64,000 nucleotides of DNA from Gemmatimonadaceae bacterium (GCA_035533015.1 DATLUQ010000035.1:1-64000); one strand, 5' to 3'. Positions 34,724-46,437 are shown, numbered from the stretch's first letter. Translations and numbers: made by a program. Notes: a model not told the origin generated them from the sequence alone.

Positions 34724-34752
34724 CTGGGGATCGGCAAGCAGTAGCACGCCGG
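34724..34752 (+). repeat. 29-bp repeat, copy 2, upstream of the Nramp-like gene
   Basis: Second copy of the repeat at 33197-33225, 26 of 29 bases identical, lying 33 bases before the start of the Nramp-like gene. Confidence 0.55.
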
Positions 34753-34785
34753 TACCTGGACCCTAATACCCATACACTACGCGGG

Positions 34786-36063
34786 ATGTCAACGCCTTCC
34801 GATGCCCAGCCCAGGATTTCTGCGCTACGCCGCGTTGCGAAAGCGCTGGGACCGGGTGTCGTCACGGGCGCCGCCGACGACGATCCGTCAGGCATAGCGA
34901 CCTATTCGATCGCCGGCGCGCGGTTCGGCACGGGATTGCTCTGGACCGCGCCGGTGCTCTGGCCGTTGATGGCGGCCGTACAGATGATGTGCGCGAGAAT
35001 CGGGTTGGTCACCGGCCGCGGGCTCGCGGGCGCACTGCGGCAGAAGTACCCGGAGTGGGTGCTCGCCACCGCCGCCACCGCCCTGTTCATCGCCAACACG
35101 ATCAATGTCGGCGCCGACCTGGGCGGGATGGCGGACGCCGCGCACCTGCTCACCGGCGTGCCGGCGTTCGTCTGGGTGCTGGCGTTCGGCATCGGGATCA
35201 CGATCGCGACGATCCGGCTGAGATATGCGATGATCGCCAATACACTCAAGTGGCTGGCGCTGATCCTCGCCGTGTACGTGGTCGCCGCCATCGACGTCCA
35301 TCCCGACTGGGCTGCCGTGCTGCGGGCGACCGTCGTTCCGCACCTGCCGCACGGTCGAGCCGCGTGGGCCACGCTCGTCGCGATTCTCGGGACGACGATC
35401 AGTCCCTACCTCTTCTTCTGGCAGGCGTCGCAGGAAGTCGAGGAAGAGAAGGCGGCCGGCCATCTCACCCTCAAGGCGCGGCAAGGAGCTACCAAGACGG
35501 AGATCGGCGATCGGAAGATCGACATCGGGTTCGGCACGCTCTTTTCGAATATCGCGATGTTCTTCATCATCGTGACCACGGCGAGCACACTGCACACCCA
35601 CGGCCAGACGCACCTCGCGACGTCGGCCGACGTCGCGGCCGCGCTCCGCCCGCTGGCGGGCCGCTTCGCGATGCTGCTCTACACCATCGGCATCGTCGGG
35701 ACCGGTTTGCTGGCAATCCCGACGCTCGCTGGTTCCGCCGCGTACGCGTTCGCCGAGACGTTCAACTGGCGCCAGGGCATCGATCAGAAATTCACGAGGG
35801 CACGCGCTTTCTATGCGGTGATCGGCGTCTCGGTCGCGATCGGCATCGCGATGGGTTTCGTGGGCATCAGCCCGGTGAAGGCGCTCTACTGGACGGCCGT
35901 GATCAATGGCCTGCTGGCCCCGTTCCTGTTGGTCGGCATTCTCCACGCGGCGTCGGATCGCAAGCTGATGCTCGGCCAGCCGAGTTCGTGGCCGAGTCGC
36001 GTCGTGGTGGGCGTTACCACCGCGGCGATGTTCGCGGCCGGGATCGCGATGTTCGTGGTCTAG
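34786..36063 (+). CDS. Nramp-related metal transporter (divergent DPSG type)
   Basis: The product is 425 residues with about eleven membrane spans. The first span carries DDDPSGIATYS in place of the DPGN metal-binding motif of true Nramp/MntH proteins, and the sixth-span motif reads TTISPYLFFWQASQE rather than MPH. It therefore belongs to the divergent bacterial branch annotated as divalent metal cation transporters, whose substrate may differ (Mg2+ or others). A charged loop (EVEEEKAAGH) follows the sixth span. A canonical MntH is encoded separately at 42-43.3 kb. It stands alone on the plus strand. Confidence 0.85.
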   Translation: MSTPSDAQPRISALRRVAKALGPGVVTGAADDDPSGIATYSIAGARFGTGLLWTAPVLWPLMAAVQMMCARIGLVTGRGLAGALRQKYPEWVLATAATALFIANTINVGADLGGMADAAHLLTGVPAFVWVLAFGIGITIATIRLRYAMIANTLKWLALILAVYVVAAIDVHPDWAAVLRATVVPHLPHGRAAWATLVAILGTTISPYLFFWQASQEVEEEKAAGHLTLKARQGATKTEIGDRKIDIGFGTLFSNIAMFFIIVTTASTLHTHGQTHLATSADVAAALRPLAGRFAMLLYTIGIVGTGLLAIPTLAGSAAYAFAETFNWRQGIDQKFTRARAFYAVIGVSVAIGIAMGFVGISPVKALYWTAVINGLLAPFLLVGILHAASDRKLMLGQPSSWPSRVVVGVTTAAMFAAGIAMFVV

Positions 36064-36207
36064 TGGATGATCCGCGCCCGCCCCGCGTCCGGCGCGGCGC
36101 CAGCCGGAGGTCCCCCACCCCCGGTTCGGCATATCCCGGCTTGGGGGTGGCGCCGGATCAGGGCATATTCCGGATTGCGCCCGGCTGCCATAACGTATGC
36201 CAACGGT

Positions 36208-36227
36208 CCCGGGCCCAAGGGCCCGGG
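36208..36227. other. Perfect GC hairpin before the 36.26-kb gene
   Basis: CCCGGGCCC-AA-GGGCCCGGG, nine perfect pairs with a two-base gap, 33 bases before the next start codon. It could be a terminator for the upstream gene or a control hairpin; there is no T run. Confidence 0.4.
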
Positions 36228-36259
36228 CCGGGCAGCAGATTTGACGCAAGGGACACCGT

Positions 36260-36733
36260 ATGACGCTCATGGACATTTTCGACCTGCCGCAGCGTGCCGA
36301 GGGGAACGACCTCGATGCGATTCCAGAGCTGCAGCCGCAGTCCGACTACACGTTGCGGTATCTCCGCGAACGTGCACTCGATGGCGCCGTGCCGGTGTAC
36401 TTTGCGGCGATTCCGCGCGACCGCATCCGCCCTTTCGACACCGCCTTCGATCCGGCCAACCACCCGGTAGGTGCGGCTGCCGTTGCGCGGACCGAGGCCG
36501 ACTGGCGCGCCGAGATTTTCCCTCGGGTCTGGGTGTACCCCACCCACGACGCGTACGTGCTCTCCGACGACTACATCCCCTGGGCTGCGGCGCAGCGCGC
36601 GCAGCCTGACTATCTGCCGTGCTGGGTGCTGTGTTATCCGAGCGTGGCCGGGGCTATCTATATCGAAGGGCCGATCGGAGCCGCGCGGGTTCGGCAGCTC
36701 CTGCAAGGTTCGGCTGAGACCCCCGCGCAATGA
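36260..36733 (+). CDS. Conserved-looking cytoplasmic protein, unknown function
   Basis: The product is 157 residues, acidic, rich in Pro, Trp and Tyr, without signal peptide or membrane span. Segments such as PVYFAAIPRDRIRPFDTAFDPANHP and the closing CWVLCYPSVAGAIYIEGP look structured but no family comes to mind. Lone gene between the Nramp-like transporter and the bactofilin. Confidence 0.55.
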   Translation: MTLMDIFDLPQRAEGNDLDAIPELQPQSDYTLRYLRERALDGAVPVYFAAIPRDRIRPFDTAFDPANHPVGAAAVARTEADWRAEIFPRVWVYPTHDAYVLSDDYIPWAAAQRAQPDYLPCWVLCYPSVAGAIYIEGPIGAARVRQLLQGSAETPAQ

Positions 36734-36850
36734 TGACGCGTGGCATTTGGCACTTCCCCACGCGATCCGGGTAGGACCCACCGCAGTTTCACTGCTGGCG
36801 AGTGGCGATGCCGCCCCGCTCGCTGCCCACCCAAACTGGACCACGCTGCC

Positions 36851-37390
36851 ATGGCCATCTGGAAAGAATCAGCCGCGCCGAAGAAGCCCGAACCATCCAC
36901 GGGCCTCGACCCCGTCATCCGCCGCGACGCCGAGCCCCGCATCGACTTCGCGCCGCAGCCGGCATCCACCGCGGCATCGCCATCACCCAGCATCGCGCCG
37001 GTGCGGCGGGCCCCGGGGCGTGACGCCAAAGAGTCGCTGGTGAGCGAAGGGCTGACCATCGAAGGAACCATTCAGGGCACCGGCCACATCCGCATTGCCG
37101 GCCGCTTTACCGGCGACGTGAACGTGGACGGCAATGTGAGCATCGAAGCCGGCGCGAAAGTCGTGGGCGGGGTCGTAGCCGACACCGTGACCATCGGCGG
37201 CGAACTGGACGGCAACATCGACAAGGCGGCGCGCGTGGAGCTGCTCGAGTCGGGGGTGCTGAACGGGGATCTCAAGGCCGACTCTCTCACCGTGGCGGCT
37301 GGCTCGCGCATGCGGGGCCGGGTCGAGTTCGGGTGGCCGGCTGATCAGTCCAAGAAATCCGGTCTCAAGGTAGAAACCGGCTCGAACTGA
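36851..37390 (+). CDS. Bactofilin
   Basis: The product is 179 residues from ATG 36851. After a disordered Pro/Ala/Ser N-terminus (1-60), residues about 63-160 are the bactofilin right-handed beta-helix: LTIEGTIQGTGHIRIAGRFTGDV, then repeated short strands (VNVDGNVSIEAGAKVVGGVVADTVTIGGELDGNI). Bactofilins polymerise without nucleotide into cytoskeletal filaments near the membrane. The stop codon overlaps the ATG of the zinc-ribbon gene (TGATG), so the two are co-translated and may work together. Confidence 0.92.
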   Translation: MAIWKESAAPKKPEPSTGLDPVIRRDAEPRIDFAPQPASTAASPSPSIAPVRRAPGRDAKESLVSEGLTIEGTIQGTGHIRIAGRFTGDVNVDGNVSIEAGAKVVGGVVADTVTIGGELDGNIDKAARVELLESGVLNGDLKADSLTVAAGSRMRGRVEFGWPADQSKKSGLKVETGSN

Positions 37391-37785
37391 TGGCCATGGC
37401 GCGCCAGGGCGCACCGGGCGCGACCCGGGTTTGCCCGCACTGCCGGCAGTCGATTCTCGAGAGCGCGGCCGTCTGCCCCGTGTGCCGGCACCACCTGCGT
37501 GTCGGGGCCGGGGTGGACGTGGCCGCGCCCGCCCCGGCGTTCTCGCCCCTCCGCGTGGAAGGCACGATCAAACACCCGGGCAACGATGAAGCCTGGGAAT
37601 ACGCCATCATGGTCTCCATTCGCGACGGCAGCGGCGAGGAGATCTCGCGGCAGCTGATGGGGGTCGGGGCGATGCAAGGCGCCGACGAGCGCACATTCGT
37701 GATGGCCGTAGAGGTCTTCGCGCGAAAGCCGATTGCCTCGGTGGTCGAGCCGCGGTCCGAGCCAGTCTCCGTGCCGGTCAAGTAG
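37390..37785 (+). CDS. Zinc-ribbon protein co-translated with bactofilin
   Basis: The product is 131 residues, with its ATG inside the bactofilin stop (TGATG). Residues 15-34 are a double CxxC zinc ribbon (CPHCR...CPVCR). After a Pro/Ala linker the rest is a beta-rich domain (LRVEGTIKHPGNDEAWEYAIMVSIRDGSGEEISR) that may bind the filament; this is inference from gene coupling. No membrane span. Confidence 0.75.
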   Translation: MAMARQGAPGATRVCPHCRQSILESAAVCPVCRHHLRVGAGVDVAAPAPAFSPLRVEGTIKHPGNDEAWEYAIMVSIRDGSGEEISRQLMGVGAMQGADERTFVMAVEVFARKPIASVVEPRSEPVSVPVK

Positions 37786-37957
37786 CGACCGCGCAACGTG
37801 ATGACGCTGTGACCGCTGGACCAGAATGGCGAGAATGCTGCCATTTTGGCGCGTGCGACCTCAGTCCGTAAATAATTGTAAAACAATCATTTAAGAGCAC
37901 TCGCGCGCAATAACCTCGTTGCGTGGCACCTGCAGCGCGAGTACCTTCCGTATGCGA

Positions 37958-37984
37958 TTAGCACTCTCGACTTGCGAGTGCTAA
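37958..37984. promoter_or_regulatory. CIRCE element (HrcA operator) of groES-groEL
   Basis: TTAGCACTC and GAGTGCTAA are exact inverted repeats with a 9-base gap, the complete CIRCE consensus. It lies 55 bases before the groES start, so HrcA should repress the operon until heat shock. Confidence 0.97.
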
Positions 37985-38039
37985 GGCAATGATCGCTGTT
38001 TCTACTGGCTGTCCAGTTCATGCAACGAGGGTACTCATC

Positions 38040-38402
38040 ATGGCAGTGAAAACGCACGCCGCCTCCAAGGCCGCGCCGGCGCATACGGCCCCCAATTCCG
38101 CGCCCACCCGCACGCCCACCAAGATCGCGCCGCTCGCTGATCGCGCGGTGGTACAGCCGCTCGAGGAATCGGAGCAGATGCGCGGCGGGCTGTACATCCC
38201 CGATACGGCCAAGGAAAAGCCGCAGCAGGGCAAGATCATCGCCGTCGGCCCGGGCCGCTTCGAGAAGGACAAGCGCGTGCCCATGGAAGTGAAGGTCGGG
38301 GACCGCGTGTTGTATGGGAAGTACAGCGGCGCCGAGATCACGGTGGACGACGCGCAGGTGCTCATCCTCCGCGAGTCCGACATCCTCGCCATCATCGGCT
38401 GA
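38040..38402 (+). CDS. groES: Co-chaperonin GroES
   Basis: The product is 120 residues from ATG 38040. It is longer than usual (about 97) because of an Ala/Pro/Thr-rich N-terminal extension of about 28 residues. The fold begins [19 protein letters not shown], followed by the mobile loop [18 protein letters not shown] and the closing [12 protein letters not shown]. It caps the GroEL ring. It is the first gene of the CIRCE-controlled operon, 48 bases before groEL. Confidence 0.96.
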   Translation: MAVKTHAASKAAPAHTAPNSAPTRTPTKIAPLADRAVVQPLEESEQMRGGLYIPDTAKEKPQQGKIIAVGPGRFEKDKRVPMEVKVGDRVLYGKYSGAEITVDDAQVLILRESDILAIIG

Positions 38403-38450
38403 CCGTCCCCTCTGAATCGAACGTCATCTTTCCATTGAAGGAATCATATA

Positions 38451-40082
<1,632 letters not shown>

Positions 40083-40120
40083 AACAGCTTCCGGTCTTCA
40101 GTCGAGAGTGGAGAGTGAAA

Positions 40121-40158
40121 ACGCGGGGCGGGGCGGCGAAAGCGGCTCCGCCCCGCGT
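40121..40158. terminator. Hairpin terminator between convergent groEL and DtxR-type genes
   Basis: ACGCGGGGCGG (40121-40131) pairs exactly with CCGCCCCGCGT (40148-40158). It lies between convergent genes and may serve both strands. Confidence 0.7.
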
Positions 40159-40189
40159 CTCGCATGCTGGACGCAGCACGTGGGTCGCG

Positions 40190-40942
40190 TCATCTCCGCC
40201 GCAGTCGCACGAACAGCCGCTCGGCCAGCGCCGGTCCGATGGCGCGAATGCTGCCCCCCACCTTCAGGGTGATGGGACCGCCGAACGGCGCGCGCTCCAC
40301 CACCCGCACGGTGCTCCCCCGCTTGATCTCGAGGTCGGTGAGATAGCGCAGAAGATCGGGGTCGTCATCTGAGATGCGCATGACCTCCGCCGTCGCACCG
40401 ACCTTGACGTCGCCGAGTGTGCACAGCCGCTCCTCCTCCTCCACCGCGCCGTCGCGGCTTGGAATGGGCGCGCCGTGCGGATCGACGCTCGGCTCGCCGA
40501 TCGCCGCCGCCATGCGGTCGACCAGGTCGTCCGAGGCCGCGTGCTCCAGCCGCTCCGCTTCGTCGTGGACCTCGTCCCAGCTGTAGCCCAGCGCCTCGGC
40601 CAGATATGCCTCGATCACCCGATGCCGCCTGAGCGTGCGGAGCGCCACGAGCCGGCCCTGTGGCGTGAGGCGAACCCCGTGATACCGTTCGTGGGTCAGC
40701 AGCCCCTGGTCGGCGAGCCGCCGCACCATGCCCGTCACCGACGGCGGCGCCACGTTCAACTGCGCCGCGAGCGCCGTGGTGGCCACGGCCACTCCGCCGC
40801 GCGCCAATTCGTATATGGCTTTGAGATAGTCTTCCACGGGACCGGTGACGTCGGCGTCGGCCACCGCGTCGGCGCCCCGCGCGCGGGGCAGCTCGGGCGG
40901 GCGGGGGGCCGGCGTACTGCGCCGGGCACGCGCGGCACTCAC
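40190..40942 (-). CDS. DtxR/MntR-family metal-dependent repressor
   Basis: The product is 250 residues. After a Pro/Arg-rich N-terminus, residues about 33-95 are the winged helix (VEDYLKAIYELAR, VAPPSVTGMVRRLADQGLL, GVRLTPQGRLVA), then the dimer and metal domain (RHRVIEAYLAEALGYSWDEVHDEAERLEHAASDDLVDRM) with His, Glu and Cys-type ligands, and a C-terminal SH3/FeoA-like domain (about 175-248). It overlaps the upstream universal stress gene by four bases. With mntH in the same transcript it is most likely a manganese or iron sensor acting on the box before mntH. Confidence 0.92.
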   Translation of the reverse strand: MSAARARRSTPAPRPPELPRARGADAVADADVTGPVEDYLKAIYELARGGVAVATTALAAQLNVAPPSVTGMVRRLADQGLLTHERYHGVRLTPQGRLVALRTLRRHRVIEAYLAEALGYSWDEVHDEAERLEHAASDDLVDRMAAAIGEPSVDPHGAPIPSRDGAVEEEERLCTLGDVKVGATAEVMRISDDDPDLLRYLTDLEIKRGSTVRVVERAPFGGPITLKVGGSIRAIGPALAERLFVRLRRR

Positions 40943-41964
40943 GAGAGAGCCTCGGGCGCCGGGCGTGCGGCGGCGCCCGGGCTGGACGCCGGCTCGACGA
41001 TCGGCACGAGCAGAATCGGCGCGTTCGTACGCTTGAGCAGCCGGGTCGCGACGCTCGTGGACCAGATCGCCTGCAGCCCCGCCCGCCCGTGAGTGGCCGC
41101 CACCACAAGGCCGTCGGCGTGCTCGGCGGCGTCGGCAGCCAGCTCTGCCACCGGCGCGCCGCGCCGGACTTCGGCCACGCTCGACACACCCGCCTCGCGC
41201 AGCGACTGCGCGAGATCTTCCAGGTAGGCGGTTGCCTGCTCCTGCTGCACGTCCAGGAGTACGCGGGTCGTGCCGGGAAGAAACGTGGCCCGGGGCTGGT
41301 GGTCTCCGGCCACGGTTTCGAGCGTCGGCACCACCATCACGAGCCGCAGTTGCGCGCCCAACGCACGCGCCAGCTTGGCCGCCAGCGGTAGCGCCGCTTC
41401 GGCCGCCACGGTGCCGTCGAGCGGCACCATGATGGTCGCCGGCTCGAACGGCGGGGGAACCGGCGGAACCCGTTCGGTGCGAACGAGCAGCACCGGGCGG
41501 CGGCAGATCTGCAGCACACGCTGGGCGTTGGAGCCCCAGAGCCCCCGCCGGAGGTCTCCCGCTCCGTGCGTGCTCATCACGACGACATCACTCGCCTGCT
41601 CGTCGGCGTGGCCGGCAATGCTCCGCGCCACGTCGCCCACCGGGACCTCGTGCACGTGGTAGTCCACGGTTCGACCGCCCGATGCGAGCCGTTTCGCCAG
41701 CCGTTCCAGATACGCATCGGCTTCCGCGCCCTTGGCCAGATGCGGCTCCCCGTGAATGCTGGACGGCGCCGCCTTCTCGATCACGTGGAGCAGGGTGATG
41801 GCGGCGCCGCACGCTTCGGCGAGCCGGGCGGCGATCGGAATTGCCGTTTCGGCCAGACGCGATCCGTCCAGCGGAACGAGGATCCGGTCCGTGCGTGCGG
41901 CGGTGGTCGACACGGGAGTCTGCCGCGGTCGGTTCGGGCGGTCCGCTGGGGACATGGTCACCAT
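40939..41964 (-). CDS. Tandem-domain universal stress protein
   Basis: The product is 341 residues with two Usp domains. The first (about 27-165) begins RILVPLDGSRLAETAI and ends STHGAGDLRRGLWGSNAQRVLQICRRPVLLV; the second (about 178-325) begins TIMVPLDGTVAAEAAL and ends ATHGRAGLQAIWSTSVATRLLKRTNAPILLV. Both keep the G-x2-G-x9-G-[S/N] type ATP-binding pattern at least in part. It lies between mntH and the DtxR-type gene, 26 bases after mntH, so it belongs to the metal operon. Confidence 0.92.
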   Translation of the reverse strand: MVTMSPADRPNRPRQTPVSTTAARTDRILVPLDGSRLAETAIPIAARLAEACGAAITLLHVIEKAAPSSIHGEPHLAKGAEADAYLERLAKRLASGGRTVDYHVHEVPVGDVARSIAGHADEQASDVVVMSTHGAGDLRRGLWGSNAQRVLQICRRPVLLVRTERVPPVPPPFEPATIMVPLDGTVAAEAALPLAAKLARALGAQLRLVMVVPTLETVAGDHQPRATFLPGTTRVLLDVQQEQATAYLEDLAQSLREAGVSSVAEVRRGAPVAELAADAAEHADGLVVAATHGRAGLQAIWSTSVATRLLKRTNAPILLVPIVEPASSPGAAARPAPEALS

Positions 41965-41990
41965 CTCCTCATTGCCTGTGAAACGACCGG

Positions 41991-43310
<1,320 letters not shown>

Positions 43311-43369
43311 TCGGCCGCCTCCAGCGGGACGATGCAGTTGCCGTTGATACAGCCGCGACCAATAATTAA

Positions 43370-43386
43370 TGTAGGCATTCCTAAAA
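43370..43386. promoter_or_regulatory. DtxR/MntR-type operator before mntH
   Basis: On the minus strand the sequence reads TTTTAGGAATGCCTACA, containing the perfect palindrome TAGG-N4-CCTA (43372-43383). The DtxR/IdeR consensus is TTAGG-N4-CCTAA. It lies about 60 bases before mntH and about 45 bases before the divergent outer-membrane gene, so it may control both. Confidence 0.65.
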
Positions 43387-43428
43387 CACAATCGGTGTGT
43401 GCCCTTAAAAGGCGAGGAAGGCACGATC

Positions 43429-44208
43429 ATGGGCCGGCGTAAGGGAGGGATCTTCGTGGGGGCGGCCATCTGCGGGCTGGCAGGGGCGGCCGCGCTCGGC
43501 GCCCAGGACGTGCCCTCGCCACACGACGCGCAACCCGAGCGGCCCACCGTGGCGACGCATGCCGGAACGGTGGCGCCGGGGTGGTTCGAGATCGAATCGG
43601 GGATCGAGCGGGACCGGGTGGGCCCCGGCGTCGCATCGCTCGCCACGCCGACCCTGCTCAAATTCGGCGTGGCGTCGCACGTGCAGTTGGATCTCGCGGT
43701 CACCACCGCGCGTCCCTCGAGCGCGCAGGCGCTGGGACTCGGCGATGCCGCGATCGCGGTCAAGTGGCGCCTGCTCGACGACGCTCCGATCGTCGGCGAC
43801 TTCGCGTTGCAGCCGTCGCTGAAGGCGCCCACCGGGTCCGCGCTGCGCGGCACCGGCACCGGGACCACCGATGCATCGTTGCTCGCCATTTCAAGTCACG
43901 TCATCGGACCGGTGTCGCTGGACATCAACGTCGGGTACACCAGGCGGAGCGCGCGCGGCGACTTGGCGAATGCGATGTTGTGGACCGTTTCTACGGGCAC
44001 GACCGTGGCGGGGCCGTTAGCGTTCGCCGCCGAGCTGTACGGCTATCCGGGATTCGGAGGGCCGGCGTCGGTGGGCTTTCTTGCCGGCCCCACGTACGCC
44101 GTGCACCCGTGGTTCGTGGCCGACGCCGGCTTCATCGCTCACGTGGCTGGCGCCCAGCCGCCCGCCGTCTACGCCGGCCTCACCTGGAACGTCGGGCGGC
44201 TCTGGTAG
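43429..44208 (+). CDS. Secreted or outer-membrane beta-barrel-like protein (MetA-pathway/transporter-like)
   Basis: The product is 259 residues from ATG 43429 with GAGGAAG upstream. A signal peptide ends near ALGAQ (about residue 25). The mature part has alternating beta strands resembling the Phenol_MetA_deg/transporter family of outer-membrane proteins: GTVAPGWFEIESGIERD, FGVASHVQLDLAV, ALGLGDAAIAVKWRL, PSLKAPTGSA and SLDINVGYTRR, ending with an aromatic residue (Trp). Divergent from mntH across a DtxR-type box, so it may be metal-regulated, perhaps an outer-membrane pore; this is inference. Confidence 0.7.
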   Translation: MGRRKGGIFVGAAICGLAGAAALGAQDVPSPHDAQPERPTVATHAGTVAPGWFEIESGIERDRVGPGVASLATPTLLKFGVASHVQLDLAVTTARPSSAQALGLGDAAIAVKWRLLDDAPIVGDFALQPSLKAPTGSALRGTGTGTTDASLLAISSHVIGPVSLDINVGYTRRSARGDLANAMLWTVSTGTTVAGPLAFAAELYGYPGFGGPASVGFLAGPTYAVHPWFVADAGFIAHVAGAQPPAVYAGLTWNVGRLW

Positions 44209-44275
44209 CCGATGGCGGCTTCCGAGACACGGCGCCTCCCTTCGGTGCGTCTCATAGCCGCACCTGAATTAAGCA

Positions 44276-45055
44276 TCAGTGTGCCGCAACCGCCTGTCGA
44301 TCTGCGAATGCCTCGAATGCGGTCGCGGCGTCGTCGGACAGGAAGCACCGGATTTGGGCACTGCGCTCGAACTCGAGCGCGGAATCCAACTCGGCGAGTG
44401 AAGCGCGACCCACGGACGCCTTGATCGCCTGCACCGCCGCCGGAGACGTTCGTGCCAGGTCGGCGGCCATGGCATTCACGAATTCCGTAAATTGATCTGG
44501 CTCAACGAGATGGTGCAGCAGCCCCAGGCGCAGTGCCTCGGCGGCCTCCACCCGGCGAGCGGTGAGCAGCAGCTCGCGGGCGCGGTCCACCCCTACGATG
44601 CGGGGCAGCGTCACACTACCGCCCCAGTCGGGGCCCAGCCCGATGCGCGCGAAGCTCTGGATGAATGCACTTTTGGTGCTGCCGATGCGGATGTCGCAGG
44701 CGAGCGCCAGATTGGCGCCGCCGCCGGCGGCCACCCCATTGACCGCGGCAATGACGAGCTTGGGAGAGTGCCAGATCTCTCGTACCACCGAATTCGCCGC
44801 GTCGAGGATGCGCGAAAAGTCGGCCAGGTGACCCGTGGTCCGTAGTTCGTGCATGTAGGCCACGTCACCCCCGGCACAGAACGCACGACCGGCTCCGGTG
44901 ATCACCACGACTCGAATGGAAGGATCCTGACCGGCCTCGCGCAGGGCGTGGCCGATGTCCTCGCGCATGTTCGCAAAGAAAGCGTTAAGTTTTTCTGGGC
45001 GGTTGAGGGTGATGCGCAAGACGCCGGATGAGCATTCGAGCTGGATGTATTCCAT
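44276..45055 (-). CDS. Enoyl-CoA hydratase/isomerase family protein, PaaG-like
   Basis: The product is 259 residues with the crotonase fold: LNRPEKLNAF, oxyanion segments GRAFCAGGDVAYM and VNGVAAGGGANLALACD. The two hydratase glutamates are replaced (GGGANLAL instead of GGGCELAM, and no Glu in FARIGLGPD), while GLGPDWGGS keeps the aspartate used by PaaG-type isomerases. It is thus more likely an isomerase such as 2-(1,2-epoxy-1,2-dihydrophenyl)acetyl-CoA or delta3-enoyl-CoA isomerase than a hydratase. No other phenylacetate genes are in view. Confidence 0.88.
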   Translation of the reverse strand: MEYIQLECSSGVLRITLNRPEKLNAFFANMREDIGHALREAGQDPSIRVVVITGAGRAFCAGGDVAYMHELRTTGHLADFSRILDAANSVVREIWHSPKLVIAAVNGVAAGGGANLALACDIRIGSTKSAFIQSFARIGLGPDWGGSVTLPRIVGVDRARELLLTARRVEAAEALRLGLLHHLVEPDQFTEFVNAMAADLARTSPAAVQAIKASVGRASLAELDSALEFERSAQIRCFLSDDAATAFEAFADRQAVAAH

Positions 45056-45070
45056 GCGGGCGGCCTCCCG

Positions 45071-45724
45071 ATGAACCCACTAAGAAAAGTTAACACTGTC
45101 CTGGGTGTGCGTCGCCAGGCAGGCTGGCGGGGAGTGCTGGACAGCGTGGACCGCCGCCTGCGGCCCTACAGCCGGCGCATCTACTTGTTTGCCCTCAGTA
45201 CGCCGCGTCCCAATCCGGATGCGGTGGGCGCCGCCGCTACGCACGACATGCGTTTCGCCACCCCGGATGAACTGTGCGCCATCCGGTCGAGACCAGATAC
45301 GACCTTGTCGGACAATGACTTACTCGCGGCTCGCAAGGGCGATCGCTGCCTGCTCCAACTGGACGGCAGCACGCTCGTGGGCTACGCATGGATTGCCGGC
45401 TCGTCCCTGGTGTACATCGCCGACGGCTTCTACATCCGCCTTCCCGACGACACCATCTACAACTACAAGGCTTGGACGAACCCGCAGTACCGCGGCTTCG
45501 GATTCCAGGCCCTGCGGCACCTGCGCCTGCTCGAGGCCACCGCGGCGGAGGGCGTGCGGCGGCTGTTCGGATACGTGGACGCCGTGAACTTCAATTCCCT
45601 GCACGGCGTGGCCAAGAGCGGATACGAACGCGTTGGCGACCTACGCATCACGCGGCGTGGCGGCCGGGCGCGGGTGCGGCTGGATGTGGCGTCGGACATG
45701 TGGTGTGACATCCGGCAGGTCTGA
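45071..45724 (+). CDS. GNAT-like acyltransferase
   Basis: The product is 217 residues. Residues about 55-200 resemble a GNAT domain: MRFATPDELCAI, GDRCLLQLDGSTLVGYAWI, then a short-chain equivalent of the acetyl-CoA motif (NPQYRGFGFQALRHLRLLEA) and YVDAVNFNSLHGVAKSGYERVG, the typical last strand with Asn and the G-F/Y-E motif. The substrate is unknown. It is divergent from the PaaG-like gene with a very short gap. Confidence 0.75.
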   Translation: MNPLRKVNTVLGVRRQAGWRGVLDSVDRRLRPYSRRIYLFALSTPRPNPDAVGAAATHDMRFATPDELCAIRSRPDTTLSDNDLLAARKGDRCLLQLDGSTLVGYAWIAGSSLVYIADGFYIRLPDDTIYNYKAWTNPQYRGFGFQALRHLRLLEATAAEGVRRLFGYVDAVNFNSLHGVAKSGYERVGDLRITRRGGRARVRLDVASDMWCDIRQV

Positions 45725-45759
45725 ATGGCGGCGCCGGCGCGCGCCCGCTCATGCCTCGA

Positions 45760-46437
45760 TCACGTCCCTGCCCACATTCTGAAGCCGCCCCGGAACGCGT
45801 TGGCATTGCTCCCGCGGCGCGTGCCCTCGGGCAGGGTCTTCAGCTTGGCCGCGTTGCCGCCGCCGATCACGATGTCGTCAGGTTCCAGGGCGGCGCTGAG
45901 TTTCTCGACCACGTCGGCCACGCGCTTCCGCCACTTCTTCTTGCCCAGGTCCTCGAGCCCCCGTTTGCCCAGATAATCCTCGTACGTCTTGCCGTTGTCG
46001 TACGGCAGGTGCGCCAGTTCCATCGGCTCGACGATGCCGTCCACGACCATCGCCGATCCCAGCCCGGTGCCGAGCCCGAGAAAGAGCATGCGCCCGCCGC
46101 GGTAGCTGCCCAGCGCCTGCATGGCTGCGTCGTTCATGATCTTCACCGGGCAGCCGAACGCCTTGGAGAAATCGAACCGCACCCACCCGCCGCCCAGGTT
46201 CGCGGGTTCGTGGAGCGGCCGCCCGCTCACCACGGGACCAGGATAGCCCATCGCGACGCAGTCGTACGTCCACCCGCGCGCGGCCTGCTTGACGCCGCGC
46301 ACCATCCGTGCGGCGGTCATCTCGGGACCCGAGTCGAACTTGCGACGCGCGCCCGCGCCCTTGACGAGCATCTTGACGTGCGTGCCGCCCACGTCGATCG
46401 CCAGCACGCGCCGGCCGGCCGGCCGTCTGACCGTCAT
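45760..46437 (-). CDS. ppgK: Polyphosphate glucokinase (ROK family)
   Basis: The product is 225 residues. ATG 46437 overlaps the zwf stop as ATGA. The ROK/actin-like fold shows [15 protein letters not shown] (phosphate 1), [25 protein letters not shown] (catalytic Asp) and [15 protein letters not shown]; the pattern matches polyphosphate-dependent glucokinases. It would make glucose 6-phosphate from glucose with polyphosphate or ATP, feeding the dehydrogenase encoded just upstream. The length is slightly below the usual 250. Confidence 0.85.
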   Translation of the reverse strand: MTVRRPAGRRVLAIDVGGTHVKMLVKGAGARRKFDSGPEMTAARMVRGVKQAARGWTYDCVAMGYPGPVVSGRPLHEPANLGGGWVRFDFSKAFGCPVKIMNDAAMQALGSYRGGRMLFLGLGTGLGSAMVVDGIVEPMELAHLPYDNGKTYEDYLGKRGLEDLGKKKWRKRVADVVEKLSAALEPDDIVIGGGNAAKLKTLPEGTRRGSNANAFRGGFRMWAGT

